A stretch of DNA of 64,000 nucleotides, taken from assembly GCF_001633105.1 (NCBI RefSeq), contig NZ_LUKZ01000003.1, positions 62,352-126,351 on the forward strand. The letters run 5' to 3'. Numbering within the stretch: position 1 is the stretch's first letter; each line of letters opens with the position of its first letter. Of this stretch, positions 19,664 to 28,467 are shown piece after piece. The position numbers and the translations under genes are program-made. The DNA is from Acidovorax sp. GW101-3H11. Its GTDB lineage: Bacteria; Pseudomonadota; Gammaproteobacteria; Burkholderiales; Burkholderiaceae_C. The notes beneath the pieces were generated by a model. The model was not told where the DNA came from. It did no database searches and saw only the letters and a program-made list of their open reading frames with translations.

Positions 19664-21091
19664 TCAGTGGCCTTGTGGGGTGGTGGAGGCGGCGGCGCCC
19701 GAGGTGAGGCCCTGCAGGGCGCCGGGCGATGTGCCCGTCAGTGCGAGTTGCAGGTCGGTCTCTGCCAGCCAGAAGTCGCGCTGCGCTTCGATGGCATTGG
19801 CCACGGCCTGCGTGCTGTTGCGCGCTTCGGCCAGCATGTCCCACACACTGGCCAGCATGCCGTTGTAGCGCAGCGTGGTTTCGTCTGCGATGAATTGGCG
19901 CAGCGGCACCACCTCGCTGTGCTGCTGGCGCGCCAGGTCCAGCGCGGTGCGGTAGGTAAGCCAGGCAGCGCGCACCTCGCTGCGGGCGCGCACGGCGGTG
20001 TCCTGCAGCTGGGCGGCGGTTTGTTCCACCTCGGCCTGGGCGCGGGTGCGTGCGGCGCCGCCCCAGTCGAACAGGGGCAGGGGCAGCTCCAGCTCCCAGC
20101 CGCGTTTCACATCGGTGTGCCCTGTGTCGCGTTCGGTGCTGGTGTTGCGGTTGTAGGCGATGCCGATGTCGCCAAACACGGCGCCCGCACGGCTCCAGCC
20201 CTGGCGCGTGGCCTGGGTGTCGAGCTGGCGGCGGGCCGCCTGCACATCCAGCCGTTCGCGCAAAGCCGTGGTTTCGATGCCGTCTGCGGGCAGGGCGCGG
20301 GCGGGCAGCGGTGGCAGCTGGGTGGCCAGCTGGTATTGCGTTTGCGCGCCCCACAGGCCCAGGCGGCGGTGGAGCTCCTCACGCGCAGTGGCGGCGGCCA
20401 GCCTGGCGCGGGCGTGCTGGCTGCGGGCCTCTTGCAGCGCGGCCTGTTCGCGGGCCTGCCGCAGGCGGCTCCAGTTGCCCACCTGCACCATGCGGCGGGC
20501 CAGCTCGGCACCGGCCTCGGCGGCTTCCACCATGCGCTCGTGTGTGGCGGCCACCTGTTCGGCCGCCACGGCGCGCAGCCAGGCTCGGCGCGTGTCGGCG
20601 GCCAGCAGCACCACGTCCTGCGCGGCTTGCAGCGTGGCGATCTGCAGGCGCTCGGCCTGGCGCTCGGCACGCCAGGGCAGGGTGATGAGCTCGAGCAGGC
20701 CAAAGGCCAGGGTGCGCTCGATCTCGCGCTCGTGGCTGTTGGCAAAGCGCCCCAGGCTCAGGTGTGGGTTGGGCAGGGTGATGGCCTGCACTCGCTCGGC
20801 ATCGGCCACGCCCAGCGCGGCCAGCCGGGCCTGCAGGCCGGGGTTGTTCAGCAGCGCAATGCGCACGGCCGCGTCCTGCGTGAGGGGGTGGGCCAGCCAG
20901 CCTTCGATGGACTGCTGCGCCTTGGCGCGGGCGGCGGGCTCGGCGGCGGGCAGAGCGGCGTGGGGGCTGCCGGTGCGGCCCTGGGTGAGTGCGGCCACGT
21001 CGCCGCGCAGGCCGTCGGGCGACACGCTGGCGCAGCCCGCCAGCACCAGGACTGTGGCGAGGAGGGGCAAGCGATGGTGCAGGCGAATCAT
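19664..21091 (-). CDS. TolC family outer-membrane efflux lipoprotein
   Basis: This 475-residue protein has a lipoprotein signal peptide (LLATVLVLAGCASV) and two tandem OEP repeats with long helical segments (residues about 70-250 and 270-460), as in CusC/NodT-type outer-membrane channels. These normally complete a tripartite efflux pump. No inner-membrane RND pump or adaptor gene is adjacent, so it must either work with a pump encoded elsewhere or serve another export role in the copper cluster. Its start overlaps the upstream gene's stop by 4 nt. Confidence 0.88.
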   Translation of the reverse strand: MIRLHHRLPLLATVLVLAGCASVSPDGLRGDVAALTQGRTGSPHAALPAAEPAARAKAQQSIEGWLAHPLTQDAAVRIALLNNPGLQARLAALGVADAERVQAITLPNPHLSLGRFANSHEREIERTLAFGLLELITLPWRAERQAERLQIATLQAAQDVVLLAADTRRAWLRAVAAEQVAATHERMVEAAEAGAELARRMVQVGNWSRLRQAREQAALQEARSQHARARLAAATAREELHRRLGLWGAQTQYQLATQLPPLPARALPADGIETTALRERLDVQAARRQLDTQATRQGWSRAGAVFGDIGIAYNRNTSTERDTGHTDVKRGWELELPLPLFDWGGAARTRAQAEVEQTAAQLQDTAVRARSEVRAAWLTYRTALDLARQQHSEVVPLRQFIADETTLRYNGMLASVWDMLAEARNSTQAVANAIEAQRDFWLAETDLQLALTGTSPGALQGLTSGAAASTTPQGH

Positions 21092-21552
21092 GGCTTGCCC
21101 CCGTGCATGGGCTGGTCGCCGTGGTGGCTGCGGTGGTGCGGGGGCATGGGCTTGCGGGCTGCACCGGGGGCCGCTTCAGCGCCACTGTGCTGGTGGGGCG
21201 AGGACGATGACGAGGGCGGGTTGGTCGCGGTGCCCTGCCGCTTCTCCCACACCACGATGTCAGCGTGGCCGCGCGGGAACTGGCCGACCGCGTGGTGGGC
21301 GTCCTGCCACGCCTGCCCCGTGGGCAGCTCGGCCAGGGCGGTGGGGGTTGGGGGTGCGGGATGAATCAGTGGCGCCGTGGCCGCACCGGGGGCGGCCGCC
21401 AGGGCGGCAGCGTGGGGGCTTTGGGCAAAGGCGGTGGGCACCGCGACCCAAGGGGTGAACAGCGGTGCAAGCAGGGCAAGACAGGCCAGTCGGGTGCGGG
21501 GTGGCCGCAGGCGTGGGGTCGGGCGGTAAGGGGGGTAAAAAAGGGCGCGCAT
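21088..21552 (-). CDS. His-rich secreted hypothetical protein of the copper cluster
   Basis: This 154-residue protein is not recognised as a named family. It has a signal-peptide-like N-terminus (LACLALLAPLFTPWVAVPTAFA), a short ordered-looking block AWQDAHHAVGQFPRGHADIV, and a C-terminal His/Pro-rich tail (SPHQHSG, MPPHHRSHHGDQPMHGG). The position immediately before a TolC-like gene with a 4-nt overlap, and the His-rich tail, suggest a periplasmic metal-binding partner. ATG 21552 is chosen because it starts the exported N-terminus. Confidence 0.75.
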   Translation of the reverse strand: MRALFYPPYRPTPRLRPPRTRLACLALLAPLFTPWVAVPTAFAQSPHAAALAAAPGAATAPLIHPAPPTPTALAELPTGQAWQDAHHAVGQFPRGHADIVVWEKRQGTATNPPSSSSSPHQHSGAEAAPGAARKPMPPHHRSHHGDQPMHGGKP

Positions 21553-21651
21553 GGCGATCTCCAGACAGCGAGAAAAACAGGCAATGCGCTGCAACCGGTG
21601 CGCCCCAGGTGGGGCGGACCGGCGGTGCAGACGCACTTCGGGCGTCGGAGA

Positions 21652-22191
21652 TCAGGCGATGGGGGGTTTGATGGTCAGTGCTGCCGGGGCACTGTCAAAT
21701 GGCGCGGCGCCCAGGGCGCGCAGGGGGCCGGCAGGCTGGTGCGCCGGGGTCAGCGCTGCAGGCACGTCCAGCATGGCCGAATGGCAGATGTCACAGGCCG
21801 AACAGGCGCTGGCGTGGTGGTCGTGGGCCGCGCAGCCGGTGCTGGCGCCATCGCAGGCGGTCACATCGGCGGCAGGGGCCGCCAAGGCGTGGTCGTGATC
21901 GTGGTAATCGTGATCGGCTTCGGGCTCTGTGGCCGGGCTCTCGGGGGGCGGGGGGCTGCCGTGGTGTGAGCCATGTGCGCCATGTGCGCCATGTGCGCCA
22001 TGGGTGGCAGAGGGGGGCTGATGGGCCTCGGCCGGTGTGTGGGGGGCGGCACGGGCGGTATCAGCCTGGATGTGGCTGTGCGGTGCGGGGGGGGACTGCA
22101 GCGGGGGCAAGACCCCGGCGGCCATGGCGGTGCCGGTGAGGCCCCGCAGGACCAGCACCACCATCAGCAAAAGGGAGAGGCCGCGACGCAT
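21652..22191 (-). CDS. His/Cys-rich secreted hypothetical protein, first gene of the copper cluster
   Basis: This 179-residue protein has an N-terminal hydrophobic segment (LSLLLMVVLVLRGLTGTAMA), a His-rich repeat GAHGAHGAHGSHHGS, an acidic-His run (DHDYHDHDHA) and a Cys/His cluster (CDGASTGCAAHDHHASACSA then CDICHSA). These are plausible Cu/Zn ligands. I do not recognise a family beyond loose similarity to small CxxC proteins found in copper clusters. The GAH repeat is encoded by three 9-bp direct repeats (21973-22001). ATG 22191 is the only start that keeps the signal segment. Confidence 0.7.
   Translation of the reverse strand: MRRGLSLLLMVVLVLRGLTGTAMAAGVLPPLQSPPAPHSHIQADTARAAPHTPAEAHQPPSATHGAHGAHGAHGSHHGSPPPPESPATEPEADHDYHDHDHALAAPAADVTACDGASTGCAAHDHHASACSACDICHSAMLDVPAALTPAHQPAGPLRALGAAPFDSAPAALTIKPPIA
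21973..22001. repeat. Three tandem 9-bp repeats (CATGTGCGC units)
   Basis: CATGTGCGC occurs three times head to tail within the His/Cys-rich gene and encodes the GAH-GAH-GAH segment on the minus strand. Such arrays change copy number by slippage without breaking the frame. Confidence 0.85.
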
Positions 22192-22422
22192 CCGTGAATG
22201 ATACGGCGCGCAAAGGGTTGGTTCCCCTGGGCGCAGGTTCTTTCCCTCCCGGGGGCTGCGCTGCCGGGTGGGCGACCCGGGCAAACGAGGGAGGACGGCC
22301 AGGGCGGTGGGCGCTAACATGCAACAAAACATGTCCGCTGCGGGGTGCGGCCCACGGGTTGTGGCCTGTGCGGCGGGCCCGCGCACCAGCCTTCTTTCCT
22401 TGTCTTGCACAGAAAGGTCGGT

Positions 22423-25400
22423 ATGTCCCCCTGGGTTGCAGGAATGTGGAGCACCTTGCCCGCGCGCATCCGCTGGCTGGTGCTGTGGGCCACGCTGCCA
22501 GCGGTGCTGCTGGTCGTCTACCAGGCCCGGGCCCACCGCGCCGACGCGATTGCGGCGGCAGAAGCACGCGCGCTGCAGACGCTGCATTCGGTGGCGGGCA
22601 CCCAGCAGCGCCTGATCCAGAACACGCGGCAGTTTCTGCAGCAACTGGCGGCCATGCCGCAGGTGCGCGACCCCGCAGCGCCCGAGTGCGGTCGTTACCT
22701 GGCCGAGGTGCTGTCGCTCAACACCACCTACGTGAACATCGGTGTGCCGCGTGCGGACGGCGATCTGCTGTGCAATGCCCGCCCGCTGAAGGCGCCGGTC
22801 AATGTGGCCAACCGCCCGTATTTTCAGCAGACCATCACCGGCCGCGACTTTGCCGTGGGCAGCTTTCAGGTGGACCGCGCTGCCCAGGTGGCCAGCGTCA
22901 ACTTTGCCTACCCGGTGATCCCGGCGGGCACGCAGGACGTGGTGGGCGCCGCCGTGGCCGTGGTGTCGCTGGAGTGGTGGAGCCTGCGGCTCACCGACCT
23001 GGGCCTGCCCGATGGGGCGGTGGCACGGGTGTCAGACCCCGATGGCCGCGTGCTGGCCCGCTACCCGCCCGAAGCCAGCGAGCTGGGTGCCCCGTTTGCC
23101 GATGGCGAGTTCCGCGCGATGGTGCTGCAAACCCCGCAGGGCCAGCGCCTGCGCACGCGTGCCGACGGCGCCCCCGAGCTGGTGGTGTTCCAGCCCCTGA
23201 TCGAAGCGGGCGGCAAACCCGTGGCCACCATGAGCCTCGCGGTGCCGCTGGAGAACCTGTATGCCGCCGCCAACCAGCGCATGTGGACCGAGATGGCCTT
23301 CCTGCTGGCCGGGCTGTTGGTGTCGGTGGTGGTGGCCCAGGTGGGCGTGCAGCGTGGCGTGGTGCGGCCCCTGCAGCGCCTGCTGCACGCCACCGACGAG
23401 TTGGCCGAGGGGCGTTATGTGTCGCGCACGCCCGCCACGGGGCTGCAGGAGCTGACCGAGCTGGGCCGCCGCTTCGACCGCATGGCGCTGACCCGCCAGA
23501 ACGCCGAGGCCGAGCTGCGCCAGAGCGAGGAGAACCTGGCCATCACCCTGCACTCCATCGGCGACGCCGTGGTGGCCACCGATGCGCAGGGCCGCATCAC
23601 CCGCATGAATGCGGTGGCCGAGCGCTTGACCGGCTGGCCGCTGGCGCAGGCCCTGGGCCAGCCACTGGCCGATGTGTTCCGCATCGTCAACGCCGGCACG
23701 CGCGAACCGCAGGTGGACCCGGTGCAGCAGGTGATGGACAAAGGCCAGGTGGTGGCGCTGAGCAACCACACCACCTTGCTCGCGCGCCACGGGGCCGAGT
23801 ACCAGATCGCCGACAGCGCTGCCCCCATCCGCAACCCCCAGGGCCAGATCGTGGGCGTGGTGCTGGTGTTCAGCGATGTGAGCGAGTCCTACCGCGTGCG
23901 CCGCAAGCTGGAGGACAACGAGGCGCGTTTTCGCACCCTCACGGCGCTGTCGTCCGACTGGTACTGGGAGCAGGATGCGCAGTTTCGCCTCACGCATGTG
24001 GAAGGCCGCGCCGATGACCGGCTGGTGCAGGAGGCCGCGCTGCACATGGGCAAGACGCGCTGGGAGCTGGCCGCGCCGGGCATGAGCGATGCGCTGTGGG
24101 AAGAGCACCGCGCGCTGCTGGAGCGCCACCAGGAGTTCCGCGACTTCGAGTTCGAGCGCCACGACCGGCAGGGCCACTCATACTGGGTGTCCATCAGCGG
24201 CACGCCGGTGTTCGATGCAGACGGCATGTTTTGTGGCTACCGGGGCGTGGGCAAGGACATCACCGCCCGCAAGCGCGACGAAAACGAACTGCGCATTGCC
24301 GCCATCGCGTTCGAGTCGCAGGAGGGCATGGTCGTCACCGATGCCGACACCCGCATCCTGCGCACCAACCGCGCCTTCAGCCGCATCACCGGCTACAGCG
24401 CCAACGAGGTGGTGGGCCAGCCCACCCGCCTGCTGGCCTCGGGCCACCACGACAAAGCCTTCTTCGACGCCATGTGGGCCAGCCTGGCCAGTGCGGGCGA
24501 GTGGAAGGGCGAGCTGTGGAACCGCTGCAAGAGCGGCGAGGTGAACCTGCACTCCATGGCCATCACCGCCGTGACGGACCGCCACGGGGCGCTGACCCAT
24601 TACGTGGCCACGCTCAGCGACATCACCCAGCGCGCCGCCGCCGCGCGCGAGATCGAGCACCTGGCGTTCTACGATCCGCTCACGCACCTGCCCAACCGCC
24701 GCCTGATGATGGACCGGCTGCAGCAGGCGTTTGCCACCAGCGCCCGCGCCGGTCTGCAAGGGGCCCTGTTATGCCTGGACCTGGACCACTTCAAGACCCT
24801 GAACGACACCCTGGGCCACGATATGGGCGACGTGCTGCTGCAGCAGGTGGCCGAGCGCCTGACCCGCTGTGTGCGTGAAGGCGACACCGTGGCGCGCCTG
24901 GGCGGTGATGAATTTCTGGTGCTGCTGGAAGACCTGGGCGCCCAGGCCACCGATGCGGCCGAGCAGGCGCAGACCGTGGGCGAGAAGATACTGGCCGCGC
25001 TCAACCAGCCGTACCAGCTGGCATCGCACCATGTGCACAGCACCACCAGCGTGGGCGCGGTGCTGTTTCGGGGCCAGGGGCAGACGGTGGAGGATGTGGT
25101 CAAACACGCAGACCTGGCCATGTATGCGGCCAAGACCGCCGGGCGCAATAGCATCCGCTTTTTCGACCCGCGCATGCAGGCCGCCGTCACGGCCCGCGCA
25201 ACGCTGGAGAACGACCTGCGCACGGCCGTGGAGCAGGGCCAGTTCACGCTGCACTACCAGACCCAGGTGGGTTGCGGCACCCGCGTGGTGGGGGCCGAGG
25301 CGCTGATCCGCTGGAACCACCCCACGCGCGGCATGGTGTCGCCGTTCGAGTTCATCCCCCTGGCCGAAGAAACCGGCCTGATCCTGCCCATGGGCCTGTG

Positions 25401-25980
25401 GGTGCTGCAGACCGCCTGCACGCAGCTGCGCCGCTGGCAGGACCACCCCGCCACTGCCGAGCTGCAACTGGCCGTGAACGTGAGCGCGCGCCAGTTCCAC
25501 CAGGACGACTTCATCGAGCAGGTGGTGACGGTGCTGCGCCAGACCGGCGCGCGGCCCGACCGCCTGAAGCTGGAGCTGACCGAAAGCCTGGCGCTGGACA
25601 ACGTGGACGACACCATCGCCAAGATGAATACCCTGCGTGCGCTGGGCCTGGGGTTTTCGATGGACGACTTCGGCACGGGGCAGTCGTCCCTGTCCTACCT
25701 CACGCGGCTGCCGCTCGACCAGCTCAAGATCGACCAGAGTTTTGTGCGCAACATCGGCATCCAGCACACGGATGCTCTCATCGTGCAGACCATCATCGGC
25801 ATGGCGCAGAGTCTGGGCATTGACGTGATTGCCGAGGGCGTGGAGACCGAGGCGCAGCGCGCGTTTCTCGAGCAGCATGGCTGCACGCTGTGGCAGGGCT
25901 ACCTGTTCAGCCGCCCCGTGCCCATCGAGGTGCTGGAGCAGCGCCTGCACAGCGGGCTGGGCTGGCAGGTGTCAACGTAA
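22423..25980 (+). CDS. Cache-HAMP-PAS-GGDEF-EAL cyclic-di-GMP enzyme
   Basis: This 1185-residue membrane sensor has TM1 (IRWLVLWATLPAVLLVVY), a periplasmic double-Cache region (about 40-285), TM2 (AFLLAGLLVSVVVAQVGV), HAMP, three PAS domains (roughly 390-510, 520-635, 640-765), GGDEF (motif at 827-831, intact, with the inhibitory I-site REGD five residues before it) and EAL (motif at 959-961, plus DDFGTGQSS and AEGVETEAQ). Both catalytic sites look competent, so it may make or degrade c-di-GMP depending on input. ATG 22423 has AAAGG upstream. It is divergent from the copper cluster. Confidence 0.93.
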   Translation: MSPWVAGMWSTLPARIRWLVLWATLPAVLLVVYQARAHRADAIAAAEARALQTLHSVAGTQQRLIQNTRQFLQQLAAMPQVRDPAAPECGRYLAEVLSLNTTYVNIGVPRADGDLLCNARPLKAPVNVANRPYFQQTITGRDFAVGSFQVDRAAQVASVNFAYPVIPAGTQDVVGAAVAVVSLEWWSLRLTDLGLPDGAVARVSDPDGRVLARYPPEASELGAPFADGEFRAMVLQTPQGQRLRTRADGAPELVVFQPLIEAGGKPVATMSLAVPLENLYAAANQRMWTEMAFLLAGLLVSVVVAQVGVQRGVVRPLQRLLHATDELAEGRYVSRTPATGLQELTELGRRFDRMALTRQNAEAELRQSEENLAITLHSIGDAVVATDAQGRITRMNAVAERLTGWPLAQALGQPLADVFRIVNAGTREPQVDPVQQVMDKGQVVALSNHTTLLARHGAEYQIADSAAPIRNPQGQIVGVVLVFSDVSESYRVRRKLEDNEARFRTLTALSSDWYWEQDAQFRLTHVEGRADDRLVQEAALHMGKTRWELAAPGMSDALWEEHRALLERHQEFRDFEFERHDRQGHSYWVSISGTPVFDADGMFCGYRGVGKDITARKRDENELRIAAIAFESQEGMVVTDADTRILRTNRAFSRITGYSANEVVGQPTRLLASGHHDKAFFDAMWASLASAGEWKGELWNRCKSGEVNLHSMAITAVTDRHGALTHYVATLSDITQRAAAAREIEHLAFYDPLTHLPNRRLMMDRLQQAFATSARAGLQGALLCLDLDHFKTLNDTLGHDMGDVLLQQVAERLTRCVREGDTVARLGGDEFLVLLEDLGAQATDAAEQAQTVGEKILAALNQPYQLASHHVHSTTSVGAVLFRGQGQTVEDVVKHADLAMYAAKTAGRNSIRFFDPRMQAAVTARATLENDLRTAVEQGQFTLHYQTQVGCGTRVVGAEALIRWNHPTRGMVSPFEFIPLAEETGLILPMGLWVLQTACTQLRRWQDHPATAELQLAVNVSARQFHQDDFIEQVVTVLRQTGARPDRLKLELTESLALDNVDDTIAKMNTLRALGLGFSMDDFGTGQSSLSYLTRLPLDQLKIDQSFVRNIGIQHTDALIVQTIIGMAQSLGIDVIAEGVETEAQRAFLEQHGCTLWQGYLFSRPVPIEVLEQRLHSGLGWQVST

Positions 25981-26023
25981 AAGGCGTGTTTTTGTAGAGC
26001 GCTCAACCGCCCTTGGCCCGGGG

Positions 26024-26668
26024 CTACACCGCCATGTAGCGCCCCGGCCGGTGGTTCATGGCCAGCACCAGGTTGAGCGCCACGGCGCCCGCAATGGACC
26101 AGGCCACGCGCAGGGGCTCCACCGTCCACAGCGCCAGCAGCACGATGCAGCAGTCCACAGCCATCTGCACCTTGCCCGCGCGCCAGCCGTAGCGGTCTTG
26201 CAGGTACAGCGCGGCAATGCCCACACCGCCCAGGCTGCAGCGGTGGCGGAACAGCACGAGGAAGCCCGTGCCCGTGATCAGCCCGCCCGCAATGGCCGCA
26301 TACAGCGGCTGCAGTTGCGCAAACTGCAGGAACTGCGACTGCAGCTCGGTCAGCAGCGACAGCAGCAGCACCGCGATGAAGGTCTTGACGGTGAACGCCC
26401 GCCCCAGCTTGCGCAGCGCGAGCCAGTAAAACGGCAGGTTGAGCACAAAGAAGATCTTGCCGAAGCCGATGCCCGTGGCGTAGTGCAGCAAAAACGCCAG
26501 CCCCGCCGTGCCCCCGGTGAGCAACCCCGCGCTGGTGAAAAACGCCACCCCCACCGAAATCAGCAGCACCCCGGTGAAGATGGCCACGGCGTCTTCCGTG
26601 AGGCTGTGGGGCACCACCACCGGTGCGGCGGGGGTGGACGGGGCAGGGGCTGCGGGGGAGCTGGACAT
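26024..26668 (-). CDS. YitT family membrane protein (DUF161)
   Basis: This 214-residue protein has about five or six hydrophobic segments (AVAIFTGVLLISVGVAFFT, IFFVLNLPFYWLAL, FIAVLLLSLLTEL, LYAAIAGGLITGTGFLVLF). The motifs LTGGTAGLAFLLHYATGIGFG and GGVGIAALYLQ are typical of the YitT/DUF161 family of inner-membrane proteins of unknown transport function. The N-terminal 30 residues are Pro/Ala/Ser-rich and not conserved; ATG 26668 is used. It is convergent with the GGDEF-EAL gene. Confidence 0.85.
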   Translation of the reverse strand: MSSSPAAPAPSTPAAPVVVPHSLTEDAVAIFTGVLLISVGVAFFTSAGLLTGGTAGLAFLLHYATGIGFGKIFFVLNLPFYWLALRKLGRAFTVKTFIAVLLLSLLTELQSQFLQFAQLQPLYAAIAGGLITGTGFLVLFRHRCSLGGVGIAALYLQDRYGWRAGKVQMAVDCCIVLLALWTVEPLRVAWSIAGAVALNLVLAMNHRPGRYMAV

Positions 26669-26807
26669 GGGCAATAAGGAAAGGCTGGAGGAGTGCGTGC
26701 GCCGAATTGGAGCACGCAAGCCCCATGCCTGGCTTGTCGCGCGTCAAGTTCTGGCGCCGTGCCGGGCGCTGATCGCGGTGGGGTGGGGGCCCCGTTGTGG
26801 CACGGGT

Positions 26808-27695
26808 TTACTCCTCATTTGATAGCTGCTTTGGCAAGCTGGTCGTGCGCAGAGGCCACTTTTTATCCAAATTTTCACCAACTGCCGTGGCGGCCAGCGC
26901 TTCGTCGATCAGCTGGGTGATCTCCGGCCGGGGCGCCATGGGCGCGAACGCACTCACCCGCGCGCGGCCGATGTTGCCCATGGGCAGCCGTGCCAGCGCA
27001 TGGCCCAGCGGCACCAGCGCCAGCCGCAGCAACTGGCCCGCCGCCTCGCGCGGGTCGCGCAGCTGCAGTGCATAGCGCAGCATGGCGGTGTGCGAGCGCC
27101 AGTGCAGCGACAGCGTGGTCTGCCCTAGCACATGGGCGGCCTCCAGCCAGTGCCAGCGCGTCGTGGGTGGTGCACCTGCATCGCGGGCGAAGGCGGCGAG
27201 CAGGTGGTCGAACGCGGCCTGTTGCTGCCAGGGCGGGGTGGTGGCGCTTGCCCCGCGCTGTGCGGCCAGCTGGCGCCAGCGCCGCTGGCGGTGCCGGTAA
27301 AACAGCTGGGCAAAGGCCGCGCTCAGCGGTGTCATCAACCAGGGCAGGTGGCGGGCCACAACCTCGATGTCGTCGGTGTACAGCGTGCGGCCGTCGGGCA
27401 GCGCCTGCAGGGTGATGCGGTGGTCCCAGCGCCGCATCAGCGCACCCTCGCCGTTGTCGCGCAGCGTGGGCCAGCCACCGGCCTGCGCGGGCGCCTCGAT
27501 GGAGATGCGCACGGTTTGCGGGCCCATGGGCAGCAGGCCCAGCAGCCACATCTGCACGCGCAGGTCGCCGGGGGACCAGTGGGCGGGCCAGGGCGTGCCG
27601 CCCGGGCGCTTGAACCGTACCAGCGGCGCGGTGATGTGGCGGAACACGGCGGTGCTTTGCAGCTGCGCCGCCACCCAGTCGGGCGGCGCATTCAA
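26808..27695 (-). CDS. SRPBCC-like plus DUF3703 domain protein
   Basis: This protein of about 295 residues has an N-terminal half resembling a START/SRPBCC-like barrel (LVRFKRPGGTPWPAHWSPGD, LMRRWDHRITLQALPDG, FAQLFYRHRQRRWRQL). The C-terminal half matches DUF3703 (FDHLLAAFARDAG, HWLEAAHVLGQTTLSLHWRS, MGNIGRARVSAFAPM), a family often next to cation transporters, as here. No in-frame ATG exists after the upstream stop; TTG 27695 (giving MNAPPDW) is proposed, with GTG 27674 as an alternative. The last residues (KQLSNEE and the stop) are encoded by a dispersed repeat copy. Function is unknown. Confidence 0.75.
   Translation of the reverse strand: MNAPPDWVAAQLQSTAVFRHITAPLVRFKRPGGTPWPAHWSPGDLRVQMWLLGLLPMGPQTVRISIEAPAQAGGWPTLRDNGEGALMRRWDHRITLQALPDGRTLYTDDIEVVARHLPWLMTPLSAAFAQLFYRHRQRRWRQLAAQRGASATTPPWQQQAAFDHLLAAFARDAGAPPTTRWHWLEAAHVLGQTTLSLHWRSHTAMLRYALQLRDPREAAGQLLRLALVPLGHALARLPMGNIGRARVSAFAPMAPRPEITQLIDEALAATAVGENLDKKWPLRTTSLPKQLSNEE
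26811..26868 (-). repeat. Dispersed bipartite hairpin repeat, copy 2 (3' end of DUF3703 gene)
   Basis: On the minus strand it reads AAAAAGTGGCCTCTGCGC, a short spacer with GCTTGCC, then AAAGCAGCTATCAAATGAGG. It supplies about the last 18 codons of the DUF3703 gene, in a different frame from the other coding copies. Confidence 0.8.
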
Positions 27696-27721
27696 GGGGT
27701 GGACAGGTGCACGCGCATGGC

Positions 27722-28393
27722 TCAGTGCCCCTGCAGTGGTGCGCCTGCGGCAGTGCTGGCCAGCTCCTGCCGGGCATGGCGGACCACGCTCCAGCCCCCG
27801 CTGATGGCCAGGCCCGCCATGATGGCGGCCACCACCAGGTCGGGCCACACGGTGCCTGTACCCAGCACGCCCAGGGCCGCGCCCATCACGGCCAGGTTGC
27901 CCAGCGCGTCGTTGCGGGTGCACAGCCACACGCCGCGCATGTTGGCGTCGCCCTCGCGATACGCATACAGCAGCGCCGCCACGCCCAGGTTGGCGGCCAG
28001 CGCCAGCAGGCCCACGCTGCCCATGGTGAAGGGCTCGGGCGGAATGCCCTGCCACGCGCCCCAGGCCACGCGGCCGATCACAAACACGCCAAAGGCCAGC
28101 ATGCTGGCGCCCTTGACCAGGGCAGCGCGGGCGCGCCAGCGGAGGGCCATGGCCAACACCCACAGCGACAGGCCGTAGTTGGCCGCGTCGCCCAGAAAAT
28201 CGATGGCATCTGCCAGCAGCGAGGCCGAGCCCGAGCGCAGACCCGCGCCCAGCTCCAGCACAAACATCGCGGCGTTGACGATGAGCGCAATCCACAGGAT
28301 GCGGCGGTAGCGCGGGTCCGCGCCAGCGGGCGCGCCATGGCTGTGGCCAGGGGCGCTGTGGTCATGGTGGTCGTGATGGCAATGGGCAGACAT
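27722..28393 (-). CDS. Cation diffusion facilitator (CDF) family transporter, short form
   Basis: This 223-residue inner-membrane transporter has six predicted TM helices and a His-rich N-terminus (CHHDHHDHSAPGHSHG). The metal-binding helix pair shows DAIDFLGDAANYGLSL (D-x3-D) and NDALGNLAVMG, as in Zn/Cd/Co exporters of the CzcD/ZitB type. It lacks the usual cytoplasmic C-terminal domain of about 80 residues. A MerR-type promoter with a CadR/PbrR-like operator lies just upstream, so expression is likely metal-induced. ATG 28393 begins MSAHCHH. Confidence 0.88.
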   Translation of the reverse strand: MSAHCHHDHHDHSAPGHSHGAPAGADPRYRRILWIALIVNAAMFVLELGAGLRSGSASLLADAIDFLGDAANYGLSLWVLAMALRWRARAALVKGASMLAFGVFVIGRVAWGAWQGIPPEPFTMGSVGLLALAANLGVAALLYAYREGDANMRGVWLCTRNDALGNLAVMGAALGVLGTGTVWPDLVVAAIMAGLAISGGWSVVRHARQELASTAAGAPLQGH

Positions 28394-28432
28394 GGGTTTC
28401 TTCTCCTGGCAGTTTTTGAGGTCGATGGCATG

Positions 28433-28463
28433 ATTGGAAACCTTGAAGTCACTTGAAGGTCAA
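28433..28463 (-). promoter_or_regulatory. MerR-type promoter and operator for the CDF transporter
   Basis: An imperfect 21-bp palindrome, ACCTTGAAG-N3-CTTGAAGGT (28440-28460), lies between -35 TTGACC (28458-28463) and -10 TCCAAT (28433-28438) on the minus strand. The 19-bp spacer is the unusual long spacing that MerR-family activators untwist. It also overlaps the leader of the divergent regulator gene, consistent with autoregulation. Confidence 0.82.
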
Positions 28464-28467
28464 GCCC

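Noticed and set aside
21973-22001. Tandem array as possible CRISPR
   Set aside because: Only three 9-bp units without spacers, inside a coding frame.
22317-22334. ACATG...CATGT dyad between the copper cluster and the GGDEF-EAL gene
   Set aside because: Five-bp arms with an 8-nt spacer are expected by chance; not similar to a CopR or CueR site.
27722-28295. N-terminal extension of the DUF3703 frame
   Set aside because: Overlaps the CDF transporter gene in another frame and has no homology-like features.
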